A DNA stretch of 64,000 nucleotides, from the NCBI GenBank assembly GCA_023362775.1, contig JALMGJ010000006.1, forward strand, positions 56,503,001-56,567,000. The letters are read 5' to 3'. This DNA comes from Charina bottae (lineage: Eukaryota > Chordata > Lepidosauria > Squamata > Charinaidae). A program made the position numbers and the translations under genes. Below the pieces are notes generated by a model that worked only from the letters and a program-made list of their open reading frames with translations, did not search any database and was not told the origin of the DNA. Below, one piece after another: positions 43,603-56,214 of this stretch (within the stretch, counting starts at the first letter, position 1; every line of letters starts with the position of its first letter).

Positions 43603-46600
43603 AGCAACATTAAGGAATATATAGATCCTTACTACAACAATCTGCAGTACACATGAGTATAACTAGAATCTGAACATTAATGCCAAGAGCAAACATTCTG
43701 ACAACAATTGCAATTAAAGGAAATATGTAACTATCAAGGCATTGCCACGTATCCTTTGTAGAACAATGAAGAAAATCAGGGAAAGATTGTAACAGATGGA
43801 TATTCTCTGCTGGGACTAATCACAGCACTAAAATAGCTATTTCTGCTATTTCCTGAGAAAATGAGAAGAGAAAGTCATTTGTAAAATATTTCCAAGTTCT
43901 ACAGATTTAACTTTTTATTGTTTTGCACATGATGTTTAAATTTCAGAGTATTCCAGCATATTTGGTCACCTATAAGTGCAGGAACAAAGGTACGTACCTA
44001 TACAAGGTTCCTGCTAGTAACCAGTGACTAGGTACCAAAAGACAGCCTTACAGGGTCACTTGCCCTTATCCTCCCTAGAAGGCAATGGTTACGTCTAGCT
44101 CTGATGCCCTTTAATGAACACCCGTCTAATGGAGGAGCTGAAGGGCTCCTTTAAGCCCTTCAGCTCTTCTCCTTTAGGCAGCAATCCTCATTTACTGCTT
44201 CAGCTCCGTCATCCCATCCAGCATCATTGACAATTTTAAAGAGAGACCTGCATAATCTCATCTTAAAAACTGAGGAAGGACAGACAACACTGCTAATTAC
44301 CCTATATAGGCCAAGCAAGTCCTTGGGCTACAAAGCTTTGGGTGTAGGTCCCAACAGTCTTAATTGCTGTTGAATTGCAATTTTTATGTGAAAAAAATGT
44401 ATTGAAAATATAGGAAGCAACCATGTGAAGTATATGAATTAATTCAATTAAAATGTTGTTAAATCCAATTTTTGTCGTTACCAGCCCCTTCTTTGTCCTG
44501 CCCTGTTGACACTTGTCACTCAAAGGCCAAGAGCAGCCTTTGCTTAAAAAAGGTTATATACCCCCAAAGTAGATCTTATATGTCACTTGCAATAAAAGGT
44601 TGCAGCGTTTTTCATCTCTAACAGATTGGCTTTTGTCTCAGGATTCAGTTGGCCAGTTGCAACCTTTTTATGTGGAAGTAGTAAGGGTTTCAGAAAGATG
44701 AGATACTCCCTCCTGCATCCTGGCTTTCTGAAATTACAGGGTCATGTTTCGAACTGCAGCTGATTCCTAGGGAAATACATGGATTGTAAACAGAACCAAG
44801 CTCTTAATGAAGTGGTATGAATAAATCCACCAGGTTAATTTTTCTGACTCCAATATCCTTTTCTGGGTTTCTTTTTTAAACTGAGATTTGATTGAAAAGC
44901 AAAAAGTGCTATTTCTATTTTCCGTTTCAGGTCTGGAAATATTTCAGTCCCAATGCACAAGCATAGTGTGCTTTTTGGATGCAACTTATGCGGTAATGGA
45001 TGATTTCTCCAGAAGATAACTGTTATACTTTAGACTGATCTGCGATTACAGGAAGGTCAGAGTGCCTGATTAATGGACATGACATACAGAAAGTGTTGAG
45101 CATTAGGAACCAATTATATAGAGATTATAAATCCTTGTATTTCTCTCAATAGAGAACTGAACATAGTCTTAATTTGCATTCAGAATTATCTACTTTTTTG
45201 TTTGTTTTTCGTTTCACATCAATGTTGGTCCTGATTATAGAAGCTGGGCACTACATAACCTTTTTCTCGTAGCACCATGCTCACTTGGACTATCAGTACA
45301 TATCCTCTATTCCAATAGACTATCACTGAAAAACCTGGCAGAAAGATATTACTTAATCAGAATGGCAGTCAATTCCTGATTTGAAGGAAACAGATGTATT
45401 GCAGCTATTTTAATCTTTTCAGTAACTTGAAGTATGAACTTGTAGCGTATATAACTCGGCTACTAGAAAGAAAGTTGCAGGTCACCTCTTCTAGTTGTTG
45501 GTCTTTGAGTGGTGAATGAAGAAGGGTAAAGTGCACATAACGTTGATGGTTGCCACTAATCACTGAAAGCCTTGAAAAGAAGGTCAAGGTGCAGATAAAA
45601 ATGGGTTGATAATTTATCACCTGTAAAAGGCAAACCTAATCGATATGAGGTCAACAATTAACCTTGAATTTTAGAAGCCAGCTAATTAAATCCAGGTGGG
45701 AAAAGTCAGATCAGCTTGATGAGGTGGGTCAGATAGTATTTCAAAATAGGTCATCATATACTGTATGTATGTCAAGATAGGTCAAAGTGGTGAGCCATGC
45801 ATATGAACGTTGTCTAAAGGGTAAAAGTGAAAGCAAAGAATGGAACAACAAGATAGCCTTGTGTGGAACAGCGTATATAGAGATGTCTAAAACAACTTGC
45901 CAATTTAAAGATCTTGCAGTGCTCTAGGCCTGGTGAGAGCTCTGGCAGGCAACTGGCTTTTGTTGTCAATTGCTACTATAGATCAGATGAGATCAGATGT
46001 CAGTAGTATGTATATTCAATTAAATTTCTTTGTTATGTGAAAAACCTGACCAATATTGGAACTCAGGAGGCAGGTATCCTGGCCCCAGCCATGAAGTCAG
46101 AGAAGGATGAACTGGCAATACCAACTGAAGTGTTGGATCAGTCTCCTGAAGCAAAATGTTAATATATTCTTCTCATTTGATCATTTACCTTTCCATCTCT
46201 TATTTTATAGCAATAACCTTTAGAAGGGACTGAGTAATCCTCCCTCTTTTACCTTTCTGTAACTTATCCAGATTGATGATCTAGCAGTGCTGTTCTCAAG
46301 TGCATTCTCATCATTTTGATCCAAAACGTCTTCAATTATCATCATAAAATGCATTAGTCCACTCTAGTAAGCAATACATTAAAATATAAGCATGCTGAAC
46401 ACCAGGCTTAATTAAACATTAAATTCTACTAATTTAAAATTGGTAAAATTGTTATAGCGGATTCATGTAATTTTTTCCCTTCAAGGTGAAGAATGAGTTT
46501 TGCACACTATGTTGTTATTTTCCTGTTGCTAAATTTAGATGCATGTAAGGTAGAGACACAGCCTTCCCTAGCTATATACATTGCAGATACTTTGAACTTC

Positions 46601-47053
46601 AGTTTGTGTATTCTACAATGATTGGGGGATTATGGAAATTGAATTCTAATGTATCTAGAAGACACCGGTTGGGGAAGTCTGCAATAACACAATAAGTTAA
46701 TATGAAGGAAATCACAGAAGAATTCTTCAGGGTGTTAACTTAACACTATGCAATGTTCACATAGAAAATAAGATTTCCAACATCCCTAAATAATTTACAT
46801 TTATTTCAGAAACAGGCTGGCCTCGTTTAGTTAGAAGAGTCTTACTGCACTATTTCTTTGAACCTCTAATTTAGTACCCACCTGTGTCAACCTGATTTTA
46901 CTGGAATAGCAATTTACTGATGCCCAAACCACCTTGTAAATAAGATGAGTCATCTCAGTCATGCATCCTGGATAAATATCTAAATGAATAACAACTGTGC
47001 TGTACAAACATCACTCAAAAATGCAATTAAACTTAAGACTTACTCTGTGCAAT

Positions 47054-47107
<54 letters not shown>

Positions 47108-48071
47108 AGCGCACCAAAGCCAAGGATTTTCAAATGAAGTTTCCCTCTCAGCTCAATACCTTCAAGGTCATACTGTGGTGACTTCATTTTTCATAGTCAA
47201 AAGAATGATTTAGTAATAATAGTGATAGCGGACAATAGCATTTTATGCCTTCAGTATAATGATATTCAATGTTGCATAGGATAATATATGGGTATTCTTG
47301 TTCATGTTTCTCATTGCAGCTACACAAAGTAGATTCTCAGAAGGTACCTTGTATCTCATGAAATTATATTGCGGAGTAGGGAAGGGGAATAAAAGCAACA
47401 TAAGAATTCAAAAGTGATGCTCATGCTTTTGGAGTTTTTTTTCATTCAACCAAAATTCATAAAAACGTGGTTATGCAACACTTCTGTTTTCTATACCCAA
47501 TAGTTCCACCATGGCATCCATAGTGGAGCTGCAGTGAAACTGGAGGAAGAGATTAATAAAAAAATGGAATAGACAGAAAATTTTACTCCCTAAAACAATC
47601 TGAGCAGCTGCCCTCACTCATCAGCCTTCAATCTGGACCACACCATGCAATAACTGAGAATCTGACATATTACAGGAAGAAACTTGTTATGTCTTGTATA
47701 TGTGCTATGATAAAACAGAAATAAAAGCAGAAGAAATGGCCAAGAGCACATTTTTTTCAACAAATTTCCTGACAGTTGTTCAATAAATCTTAGAGTTGAT
47801 GAGAAAGAATAACCATGTGGCTATTTCATATTCAGCTGTACTGACAAGGGAGTACAAAGCCAGAGCAAGGATACTGAACATTTCAGAGACCAATCAATAT
47901 TTTTGGAATCCTCAGCTGTGTTTCTTATGCAACTGCAAAATGATTTCAAAAGAATCACCACAGGAATATAAGAAACTTATGACACCAGCAATACATCCTA
48001 TTTACGTAAAATATAATTAGTCTTGATATTGCCAACATTATCCAGTATGCAGCCCAGAATATAAAGTTTAT
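43603..48071. other. TMEM117 intron sequence, mostly unannotated
   Basis: No exon or named repeat recognised apart from the (GA)n at 47058-47103. Confidence 0.55.
47058..47103. repeat. (GA)n microsatellite
   Basis: About 22 GA units, then gcgcgagcgc. Confidence 0.97.
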
Positions 48072-48128
48072 ATAGCGCTTCTCAGCCTTTTGGATAAGAT
48101 CAACTATCGTTTGTATATTCTTTCCTTT
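48072..48128 (+). pseudogene. U2 snRNA 5' fragment (pseudogene)
   Basis: atagcgcttctcagccttttggataagatcaa closely follows the start of U2 snRNA (atcgcttctcggccttttggctaagatcaa), then decays by about 48128. The Sm site and 3' stem-loops are missing, so this is a truncated retrotransposed or template-switched copy, not a gene. Confidence 0.7.
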
Positions 48129-48170
48129 TTTTTCCTATGCCACATAAAATCTGGGGCTGTTTTAGGAAAA

Positions 48171-48345
48171 GGGGCGTGGTAGCTCAGCGGGTTAAACCGC
48201 TGAAGCTGTAAGACTGCCGATCAGGTTGGCAGTTCAAATCCCCGCATGACGAGGTGAGCTCTCGCCACTTGCCCCAGCTCCTGTCAACCCAACAGTTCGA
48301 AAGCAAATGCAAGTAGATAAATGGGTACCACCTTAAGTGGGAGAA
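48171..48345 (+). mobile_element. Sauria-type tRNA SINE, 5' part only
   Basis: ggggcgtggtagctcagcgggttaaaccgctga head, ggcagttcaaatcccc B box, and gttcgaaagcaaatgcaagtagataaatgggtacc. It then departs from the SINE at about 48340 into a different GC-rich segment. Confidence 0.85.
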
Positions 48346-48604
48346 TTTGCTGGCGTCCTGTCGGGGGTCGCCCACCGGAACGAAGAAGATCCAGTGAATG
48401 GCAGTGGAGACGATGGCGGCGGTGGAGACGACGGATCCCGAACAGCAACATCCAGGACGTCAGCAGCCGACTCTGAAGCAAGGTATTCTGGGACATGTAG
48501 TCCAATACCCACGGAAAGAGTCGGTTCCCTTACCCCTTCCCTTAGTGCGCAGTAAATAAATGTATAATATATATGAAATGTATAAATATATATGAAATAT
48601 GTAT
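48346..48604. other. GC-rich segment between SINE head and L2 tail
   Basis: Contains gcggcggtggagacgacgg and ends in AT-rich tatatgaaat repeats. It may be the body of a composite SINE whose head is at 48171 and tail at 48605; not classified. Confidence 0.35.
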
Positions 48605-48658
48605 GTAAGCCGCCTAGAGTCCTCCATTAGGGAGGGGATAGGCGGGGTATAAATACGG

Positions 48659-48697
<39 letters not shown>

Positions 48698-48699
48698 AT
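48605..48699 (+). mobile_element. L2-type LINE/SINE tail with (AAAT)n
   Basis: gtaagccgcctagagtcctcc ... ggcggggtataaatacggta followed by ten AAAT units. This is the sense form of the tail at 52761-52805. Confidence 0.7.
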
Positions 48700-50947
48700 C
48701 CAATTGCTAGCAACATTCAAGCACCCAGACACTCCATATTGTTTCTGCCTCCCTGGGAAATGGTCTTTCTTTAATGATCATTCAGATGCTTTTTTAATTG
48801 TACTTTTTTTGTCCCCTCTGAGATAGTATCTGGCTAGCTTTCAGAGGGCTTGAATTTTGTTTACAGTAGATGAACAGATGGGCCGGATGAGCAGGAAAAC
48901 AAACTGCTACAGGGGACTGCATCAGTTCCAAGACCCACATATACTCTTTGCTGATGGGTAGACCAATCATCATTTGGTCAGCTTGGTCAGCAAGTGTTTC
49001 AGTATTCCCTGTACTACTGGAGTGGATGGAACACGGCATTATGAATGTTGGAACAGCATAAGAAGACATAAGCATCCAAATGCTAATCCAGTTACATTTT
49101 ATACCACATTAGCAGGTCTTAGATAATACTGAGATGACTCATCATCTAAAATATTTATCATTACTATATCTCCTGCCTTTTGGATACACTGGACTTTAAC
49201 TTCCATAATCCAAGGTCAGAAAGTTGTTGAGAATTAAATTATAGAAGAAGTCCAACATATACATGAAGAAACCAGGTTGGGAAGGCTGGTGTACTCAAAC
49301 TGAAAGGACTCTACAGGTCTTTAAGAAAGGACATCCTTAAAATCCTTAAGAAAGGATTTTATTAAGGATTTTAAGGACATCTTTAAAATTCTTCAGAAAG
49401 GATTTTCATATATATTGAATACTAGGGGCTGACCCTCATGCAGCTTCAGATAGTGCTGATCAATGCTGTTCTCATGCTACATATCCTTACTATCACCTGT
49501 GAACCACCCTGATAGTGTCCTTATTTTCTGGCTGCCACTGATTGTCTCAGGTTGGCCTGGGCTCTCTTCTTTTCCCTGAGCTGACTAATGTTCAGAGTAT
49601 ATATCATCACTCCAGCTAATGCTCCACCATATGGTAAGGAATCAAACCACAAATGATTTGGGAAGAGGCAGAGCTATAAGCCTATTGGAAATTATGTCAG
49701 TACTGCTCCAAGAAACCAGGATTTCTGGGGAAATGGCAAGATCTTGAAGTTGTAATTATGCAAGAGTTCCTATGACTGTTGCAAACCACCTGCCCCCCAC
49801 TTTTGAAGTTAATTGGCTCAATTTGCAAGCACAATCTCCTACATCAATGTTGTAATATTTCTGTCAAGGTCATTCATTTGTGCAATGAAGGGTACAATGC
49901 TGACACAATTCAACACTGATACTTTCTTTGAATTTGAACAGAAGATGTTTAGGTTTTGATGTAATCTGATTGTTCAAACAAAAGGGACTTTAAAATTGAT
50001 GGATCAAGCCCATACTTTGTAAATATGGCTTAAGACTGCAAAGCAAGACTATATTAATAATAATATAGAAATAAGTCAACGACAGACTGAGTATTGTGAT
50101 GTTTATTCATATGCAAAATGGTAGAAGAACATTTGGTGTTTCTCTGAAAATATCACTGTTAACACCTTCATGCCATTCAACGGCTATTAAAAGAGTACTA
50201 TGAAAATAAACCAAATTGGTAAACGCAGCCAGAAACAAAAAATTAGAACTATTCAAACTAAATAAACCCTTATTTTGCCAGAACACCTTTTTATTTATTT
50301 TTTACAAAAGAAAAAATATTCAAATTGTAGAAAAGAGCTATCATGAAGGCATCTTTGTCATCATCACAAGTGTGTGCAGGATTGTGTGCTCCTATTTTAG
50401 CAATAAGACCCCCAAAAAAGCAAAATTTAGATGGTCTTTAAGAATCTATCTCCTTGGAAACAGTAGTTGGTAGAAAGAAATTGGTTATAATAAGTGGAGG
50501 AGTTATTGGTGCAAAGAGAATGAGTCTGTCTACCAAAACAGGTTGTTAATTTTTTGTGTGGTACATGTGAAACAACCTTGCTTTGCTAAAATATTTATTT
50601 CAAACTCACAAGGGAGGTTTTTCAAGCAAAAATCTTCCCATTTAATTATCCTCTTTCTCCATGCCGTGCCATTTGAGTAGAAAGATGCCTCTATTTGTAA
50701 AAACAAGTGCTTATATGAAAAAATAGAGTTAAGAAAACCAGATGGGTTTTTTCCTTTTTTAAATGATCCTTTAGTCGTTAAACAGTTCCCTGAGAATACT
50801 GATCTTAATGTATGTGTATTAACAGAGATTGCAAAAGAAATGTTTATTTACCTTCCAAAAGTCTGAACAGTATACATGGGAAGTGAGAAATTAGCAAGAA
50901 TTCTAGCCACTTCGGCACTCTCTGGAAGAAATACTGGAGTAACATAC
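48700..50947. other. TMEM117 intron sequence, unannotated
   Basis: No exon or named repeat seen. A local hairpin of ccttaaaatcctta/taaggattttaagg lies at about 49337-49376. Confidence 0.55.
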
Positions 50948-51107
50948 CTGCATGATGATAAGAAGGTCAAAAACTAAGATGAAGGAAGCCAGGAAGGCTC
51001 TCGAAACCTCATCACTTGGCAGAAATCCACGATTCAACTTGTCCCAGCTTATCCAGTCTGTTGTGATGACCAGCACAACCACTGAGGTCAAAGTAAATAA
51101 AACAGTC
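50948..51107 (-). CDS. TMEM117: TMEM117 internal coding exon (160 bp)
   Basis: Minus-strand exon with acceptor ttctcttttcag/G (AG at 51109-51108) and donor CAG/gtatgt (GT at 50947-50946). One leading base completes a codon from the previous exon. The 53 codons that follow encode TVLFTLTSVVVLVITTDWIS, WDKLNRGFLPSDEVSRAFLA and SFILVFDLLIIMQ, which I recognise as TMEM117. Two hydrophobic membrane segments (about residues 2-16 and 38-52) flank a short polar loop. The next exon, DWEFPHFMGD, is at 20329-20458 and the phases match. The previous exon (ending in an FW-type membrane segment) was not found up to 64000, so the upstream intron is at least 12.9 kb. Confidence 0.93.
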
Positions 51108-52688
51108 CTGAAAAGAGAAATCCAAAAAGGTCATTAGATCGTACAAGAGAAGAAAGAAAATTACACAATTACTTTAGAGTGATCTTCAAAACAATTTGAA
51201 AATATCATCTTCTCTGTTATACTTAAAGTATTACTGCAGTGATATTCTCCTACATCAATCTTCTTTAACTAGGTTTGTTCTAAATATGCTGGGCTACAAC
51301 TCGCAAGTCCCCAAACTACCATTGCTGAAATTTGCTGCTGCTGCTGCAAATAAATTCCAATGAGCTGTCAAAGAGCTGAGCAATGAGAGGAAGTTTACAG
51401 TAGTGACTAGAAGAATACTGTAGGGATGACCCCCCCCCCCCCCGGCCTGTCCAACACTACTGGATGCATGCGAGAAACACAACTGTACCGGAGGAAGATT
51501 GCATGTGGATTTATTCTTCATGCATAAATGTATGACTCTGGGGTGTATATCTAAGAATGGGATAGTGATTATAAATCTTTGCATGAATTGGAAAGTGATG
51601 CTGGTATGTATGAGAATGAGTCTACTACCTTCATGCATTCAGAGAAGGCTCATTCTTAAGTATGGTCATGATGGCAGCCTTTAAAATTTCACAGATTTGA
51701 TAGATTTTTCCTATGTTTTTGGCTGTCAACATTCAAAATGATGAGAGGTCACTTTGCCTGCTTGCGAAAAATAAGCATGTGGATGGATCAATGTGTGTGT
51801 GTGTTCATTGATATGATTTACGAATGACTTGAAGTGCGTGTGTGTATGCCCCATTCTACTCAGTTTCTGACTTTTGGCTTTGTTCTTACCCACATTTAGT
51901 ATGTCAACTCTCCTCCCAACAGGTTCACTGGCAGAATGTGGAAATAGTGTCATGGCCCTTTGGAACCTCAATCAGCTACGAATCTTAAATAGCTGATATA
52001 AAAGCTTAAATTATAGTTATATTACTTTTCCCACAATATTAGTGAACTGTAAACATATTCATTAAAAGGCACCTACTTACAGTAAGACATATATTAACAA
52101 ATGAAACCCACAATTATTTGGGAAGGCAATTCTTATTGTTTTGCCACACAACCGTTAAATTGCTTGCTTTAGGCTCTCCTTGCACATTAGCCATGAATCT
52201 CTCTTCCAAATATGCTTTAGAAATATTTCAGACAGTGGAAAGGAAAACAATAATTCTGGATGTCAATGCACATGTGTTATTACAGGGAAGATCAATGCGT
52301 AGGCAGATGCGTAAACAGCAAGTAAGCAAGTCAATATTTGCTCTGGTTTCCCATTGGAGTTCTCATATTGTTCCAAGGCATTTTTTTTATCCTCATTTCC
52401 TTCTTTCTTTCTAGAGTGAGGGTAGAAAGTCAAAGTACTGAAAATGTTCTTTTGTATTTGCAGTGATGACCAATACTCAATAGGCTTAAACATCAATGTA
52501 TCTAAGAATCCATGTAAGTTGTTAGATGCTGACAAAGCAGAAATATGTATATCTAAAGAATACTTTTCTAATGTTTTCAAGCACCAAAAAGGAAGAAAAG
52601 AATCACCAGATGAAACAATATTCAATGTACTGCCATGTCATAAGTCAGGGTCCCAATTACAGCTGGTTTTATGAGTAGGTTCTACCGA
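51108..52688. other. TMEM117 intron sequence, unannotated
   Basis: A C-run at 51429-51443 and nothing else classifiable. Confidence 0.55.
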
Positions 52689-52691
52689 ATG

Positions 52692-52760
52692 CATTTATTT
52701 ATTCATTCATTCATTCATTTATTCATTCATTCATTCATTCATTCATTCATTCATTCATTC
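52692..52760. repeat. (ATTC)n microsatellite, tail of the L2 element
   Basis: About 17 ATTC/ATTT units directly at the 3' end of the minus-strand L2, corresponding to its (GAAT)n tail. Confidence 0.95.
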
Positions 52761-52915
52761 AATTTATCCCCACCCATCTCCCCGAATAGGGGACTCTGGG
52801 CGGTTTACGAAATAGCAAAAGTTAAAATCTATATATAAAATTATCATAAAACAATAAATAAAGAGAATAAGTAAAATCCAAAAGATGGTTAAAATCCACT
52901 ATTGGGATCAAGGCA

Positions 52916-54098
52916 CTATGGGGCCACCCCCCCCCCCCAGGAGGCAGTACCACCTCCGTCGTCCCAGGCAAGGCAGCAGAGCCAGGTCTTAAGAGACTTC
53001 CGGAAGGTCAGGAGTGAGGGGGCCAGCCTCACCTCCGGGGGCAAGATATTCCATAATGCGGGTGCTATCACAGAGAAGGCACGCCTCCTGGACCCCGCTA
53101 GATGAAATTCTCTTGTTGAAGGGGTCAGAAGCATGCCCTCTCTGCATGAACGGGTGGGGCAGGTCAATGTTATCGGGATGAGACGGTCCCTCAGATACCC
53201 TGGCCCCATGCCATGTAGGGCTTTAAAGGTGATAACCAACACCTTGAATTGGACCCGGAAGCATACCGGCATGTGAGGTGTCACATGTGCTGATCTTATA
53301 GCATCCATAACTGCCCGCACTGCTGCATTCTGGACCAGCTGAAGCTTCCGGATACTCTTCTAGGGTAGCCCCATGTACAGCGCATTACAATAATCTATAT
53401 GAGAGATGACAAGGGCATGAGTGACTGTTCGGAGGGCATCCCGATCCAGGAAAGGGCGTAGCTGGCACACAACTCGAAGCTGTGCAAAGGCCCTCATGGC
53501 CACGACTACCACCTGCTCTTTGAGCAGGAGTCATGAGTCCAGGAGGACCCCCAGATTCCGCACTGGATCTGAGTGGGGTAGTGCTACCCCATCCAGAACC
53601 AAAGATGATAACTTCCCGGATACAGGGGGGCCATCAATCCACAGCCACTCTGTCTTACCAGGGTTCAGCTGAAGCCTGTTGTTCCCCATCCAGACTCCCA
53701 CAGCCTCCAGGCACTGAGATAAGGCATCGACCACATCACTTACTTCACCTGGGATGGAGATATATAACTGAGTATCATCAGCATATTGGTGATACCTCAT
53801 CCCGTGGTGACGGATGATCTCACCCAGCGGCTTCATGTAGACGTTGAACAGAAGATGAGAGAGAACCGACCCCTGCGGCACCCCACAAATCAGGGGTCGC
53901 GGGTCGGCTCTCTCCTCCCCTATCACCACCGACTGGGAACAGCCCCGGAGGAAGGAGGTGAACCAATGTAAAACCACGCCGCCCACCCCCAACTCCCTGA
54001 GCCGCCCCAAAAGGATACCGTGGTCGACGGTATCAAAAGCCGCTGAGAGATCTAAGAGAGCCAGGATGGACGCACTCCCTCCGTCCCGCTCCCGCCAG
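52916..54098 (-). pseudogene. L2 LINE reverse transcriptase and C-terminus
   Basis: One frame on the minus strand from 54094 to 52916 with two in-frame stops (near 53533 and 53361). RT landmarks: ALLDLSAAFDTVDHGIL, WFTSFLRG, GVPQGSVLSHLLFNVYM, the catalytic YADD in HQYADDTQLYIS, and NRLQLNPGKTEWLW. The downstream L2 C-terminal block follows: LVISHIDYCNALYMGLP, KLQLVQNAAVRAV, TFKALHGMGPGYLRDRL, RRRAFSVIAPALWNILPP and FRKSLKTWL. The stops make it inactive, but there is little other decay, so the insertion is not ancient. Confidence 0.92.
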
Positions 54099-55606
54099 AG
54101 ATTTACAACCCTTTTTCAGATTTTCACTTGTTTGTGAGCAGCTGAACACATGGGGACACTGGGAGCAGGACTGTTTATGGGCCCATATCAGAGAGCATGA
54201 GGACTGCAGCTTGCATGCATGTGTATCCTCCCTTGTTTTTAGTAAAAGCTTATATAGTGCTAAAAGTTCTGATCATCCAGGATCACTACATTGCAGCATT
54301 CAGGATCACTACATCATACAAAAAGAGGCTGTCTTGGGTAACCTTGCTGGAAATTCATCAGTGCAAAATCAACCACACTATGTTCAGCTATTCTAAAAAT
54401 CTGCAGAATCCCCATGTTGTTACTGTTACAGGTTTTTAAATTTAAATAGTAAAACAAATGAAACTATAAATAGGTAGGTGCTACAATACAAAATAGAGTT
54501 AACCTTTTAACTGAGTTCATAATAACACCACCAAGACAAGCATTTAATATATAGCAATCATTTTGTTTTTTCTAGGACTAGATTTAATTCTCTTCTGCTG
54601 GCCTACTGCTTAAAATGCTACTTGAAAGGCATCTCCCATGAGAATTATTTTTGTTCATGTTGGGAAGCTGCTGTTGACTTTCAATTTATATATTATTATT
54701 CTGTGATTGCTATGGGAATATGAAATATTGATTTATAATTCTCTTATTAATCATAGATCCTGGAAGAATGTCTGATTGGTATTTGACACTTCTATTTAAA
54801 AACAGTAATGTGAATGTGATTGAGTCTCTCAGAATTTTTGGTAGCAGCCATAATATTGTGCAGGATGGTTATCTTTGCTGATGAATGACACAAAACTTAT
54901 TTTTTTAAAATTGAATATCATATTTTGTATTTTATCTCCCCTTACGGTGCTTTAGTTTTGTACTGCTAATATTTGTATGTCTATATTATAAGGGGTTAGG
55001 TTGTAACATCTGTGTTTGATAAACTGCTCAGATTTTGGTTGCTAGCTTGGATTTATGACCACAATAAAGGAAGAAAGAAAATCTGTACTGTTGCTGTTTA
55101 ATGTCAGGAGGAATTTCTCTGTGCACTGCTCAGTTTAGATATTATATTCACATATCTTGGGGAAGGATGTTTAAAATGCTATTTTGAAGCAAGGGATAAA
55201 GTGATTTATCACTTGTAAAATTAAGCAGTGGATATGCTGGGGGAAAGGGGGAATTAGCTACACACAAATAATTAAACAGGACGTGGTTAGGATAGTGCTA
55301 ACTTGTGCTTGTGAAGAGAGCCCTGTGGTCATAAACTGCTCAGTATCTGTCTGTTCTTATTTATTTTCCCTTACAATCTTGTTTCTTCCTTATGTTCCTC
55401 TGAGCAGGGCCTTTTTCGGTTCCTTATTCCAGGATTGCAGTCTCCCAAGTTCTGGCCCTGCAAGTCTGCAGTCAGCTGCCTCATTCCCTTTATCTCCATA
55501 GATCTGATGGTATTTAAGAGAGATTTAAAGACCTTCGTGCTTGATTCATAGGTTGGACCTGGTTATCCCAATGAAGTGCTGCAGCTAACCTATAAAGCCC
55601 TACATC
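54099..55606. other. TMEM117 intron sequence, unannotated
   Basis: No exon or named repeat recognised. Confidence 0.55.
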
Positions 55607-55614
55607 ACTTAGCA

Positions 55615-56206
55615 CATAGCTTTCCAAAGTGTGTGTCGCGACACAGCATTGTGTTGCAAGGAATTTCAGGTGTGTCGCGCAACGACCCGGAAGCGCTGCT
55701 GCAGCAGCAAGACTTTTTGCCTCCCTGCTGCTCAGTGCAGCGTTTTTTCGCCAAACTGAGGGCATTTTCCAGTTCCCTGGAGCCTGCCCTTTCGAAGGGG
55801 CACCCCGGTAGGGCGCAGGGTGGACTCCCCCCCCCCTTTTGCTCCTCACGTTTTTTTTGGCCCCTACCAGGGTAGCTCGGGCACGCCTACGCCTCCCCAC
55901 CGCACAGCTGGTCGGCGCGAATATTTTTTACCCCGGGGCGTCCCCCCCACTGTCACTTTTTGCAGTGATCCGAGGCTTTTTTGCCTCGCGACAGTAGCAC
56001 TCTGCCAAGAAAAGCTGTGGTTTTCTGGGAACCCTGAAAATACCCTCGGTTCTGCGCACCTGCCAGGGGGCGGGGATGGGAGGTGGGGTTTGCAGGCGGG
56101 AGCCGATCCCATGGGCCGGGGGGCGGGGACTCCTGTTATTACTGTGTTGCGAAATGATGCATGTCTAAAAGGTGTGTCACCAACATGAAAAGTTTGGAAA
56201 GCTCTG
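55615..56206. mobile_element. hAT element family A, 592 bp, perfect TSD
   Basis: Starts catagctttccaaagtg and ends agtttggaaagctctg, with exact target duplications acttagca at 55607-55614 and 56207-56214. The interior is GC-rich with CpG-rich blocks and long spurious ORFs on both strands. It shares ends and the gtgtcgcgcaacgacccggaagcgctg block with 4385-4680, and much more with 59680-60325 (in opposite orientation). No transposase, so non-autonomous. Confidence 0.9.
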
Positions 56207-56214
56207 ACTTAGCA

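Larger units (their letters stand above)
20459..50947 (-). other. TMEM117: TMEM117 intron between two exons (30.5 kb)
   Basis: Bounded by donor CAG/gtatgt at 50947 and acceptor ttggcag at 20459; phase 0. It holds most of the interspersed repeats listed below and no further exon that I could recognise. Confidence 0.85.
52692..54098 (-). mobile_element. L2 LINE, 5'-truncated
   Basis: A 1.4-kb minus-strand element from the RT domain to the 3' tail (aaaccgcccagagtcccctattcgg, then (GAAT)n). A C-run near 52928 follows the ORF end. The 5' truncation is at about 54098. Confidence 0.9.

Noticed and set aside
48072..48128. Functional U2 snRNA gene
   Set aside because: Only the 5' quarter is present, with substitutions, and no Sm site or 3' stem-loops.
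55514..56188. ORFs of 82-128 codons in the hAT element at 55615
   Set aside because: GC-rich, stop-poor DNA with no hAT transposase motif on either strand.
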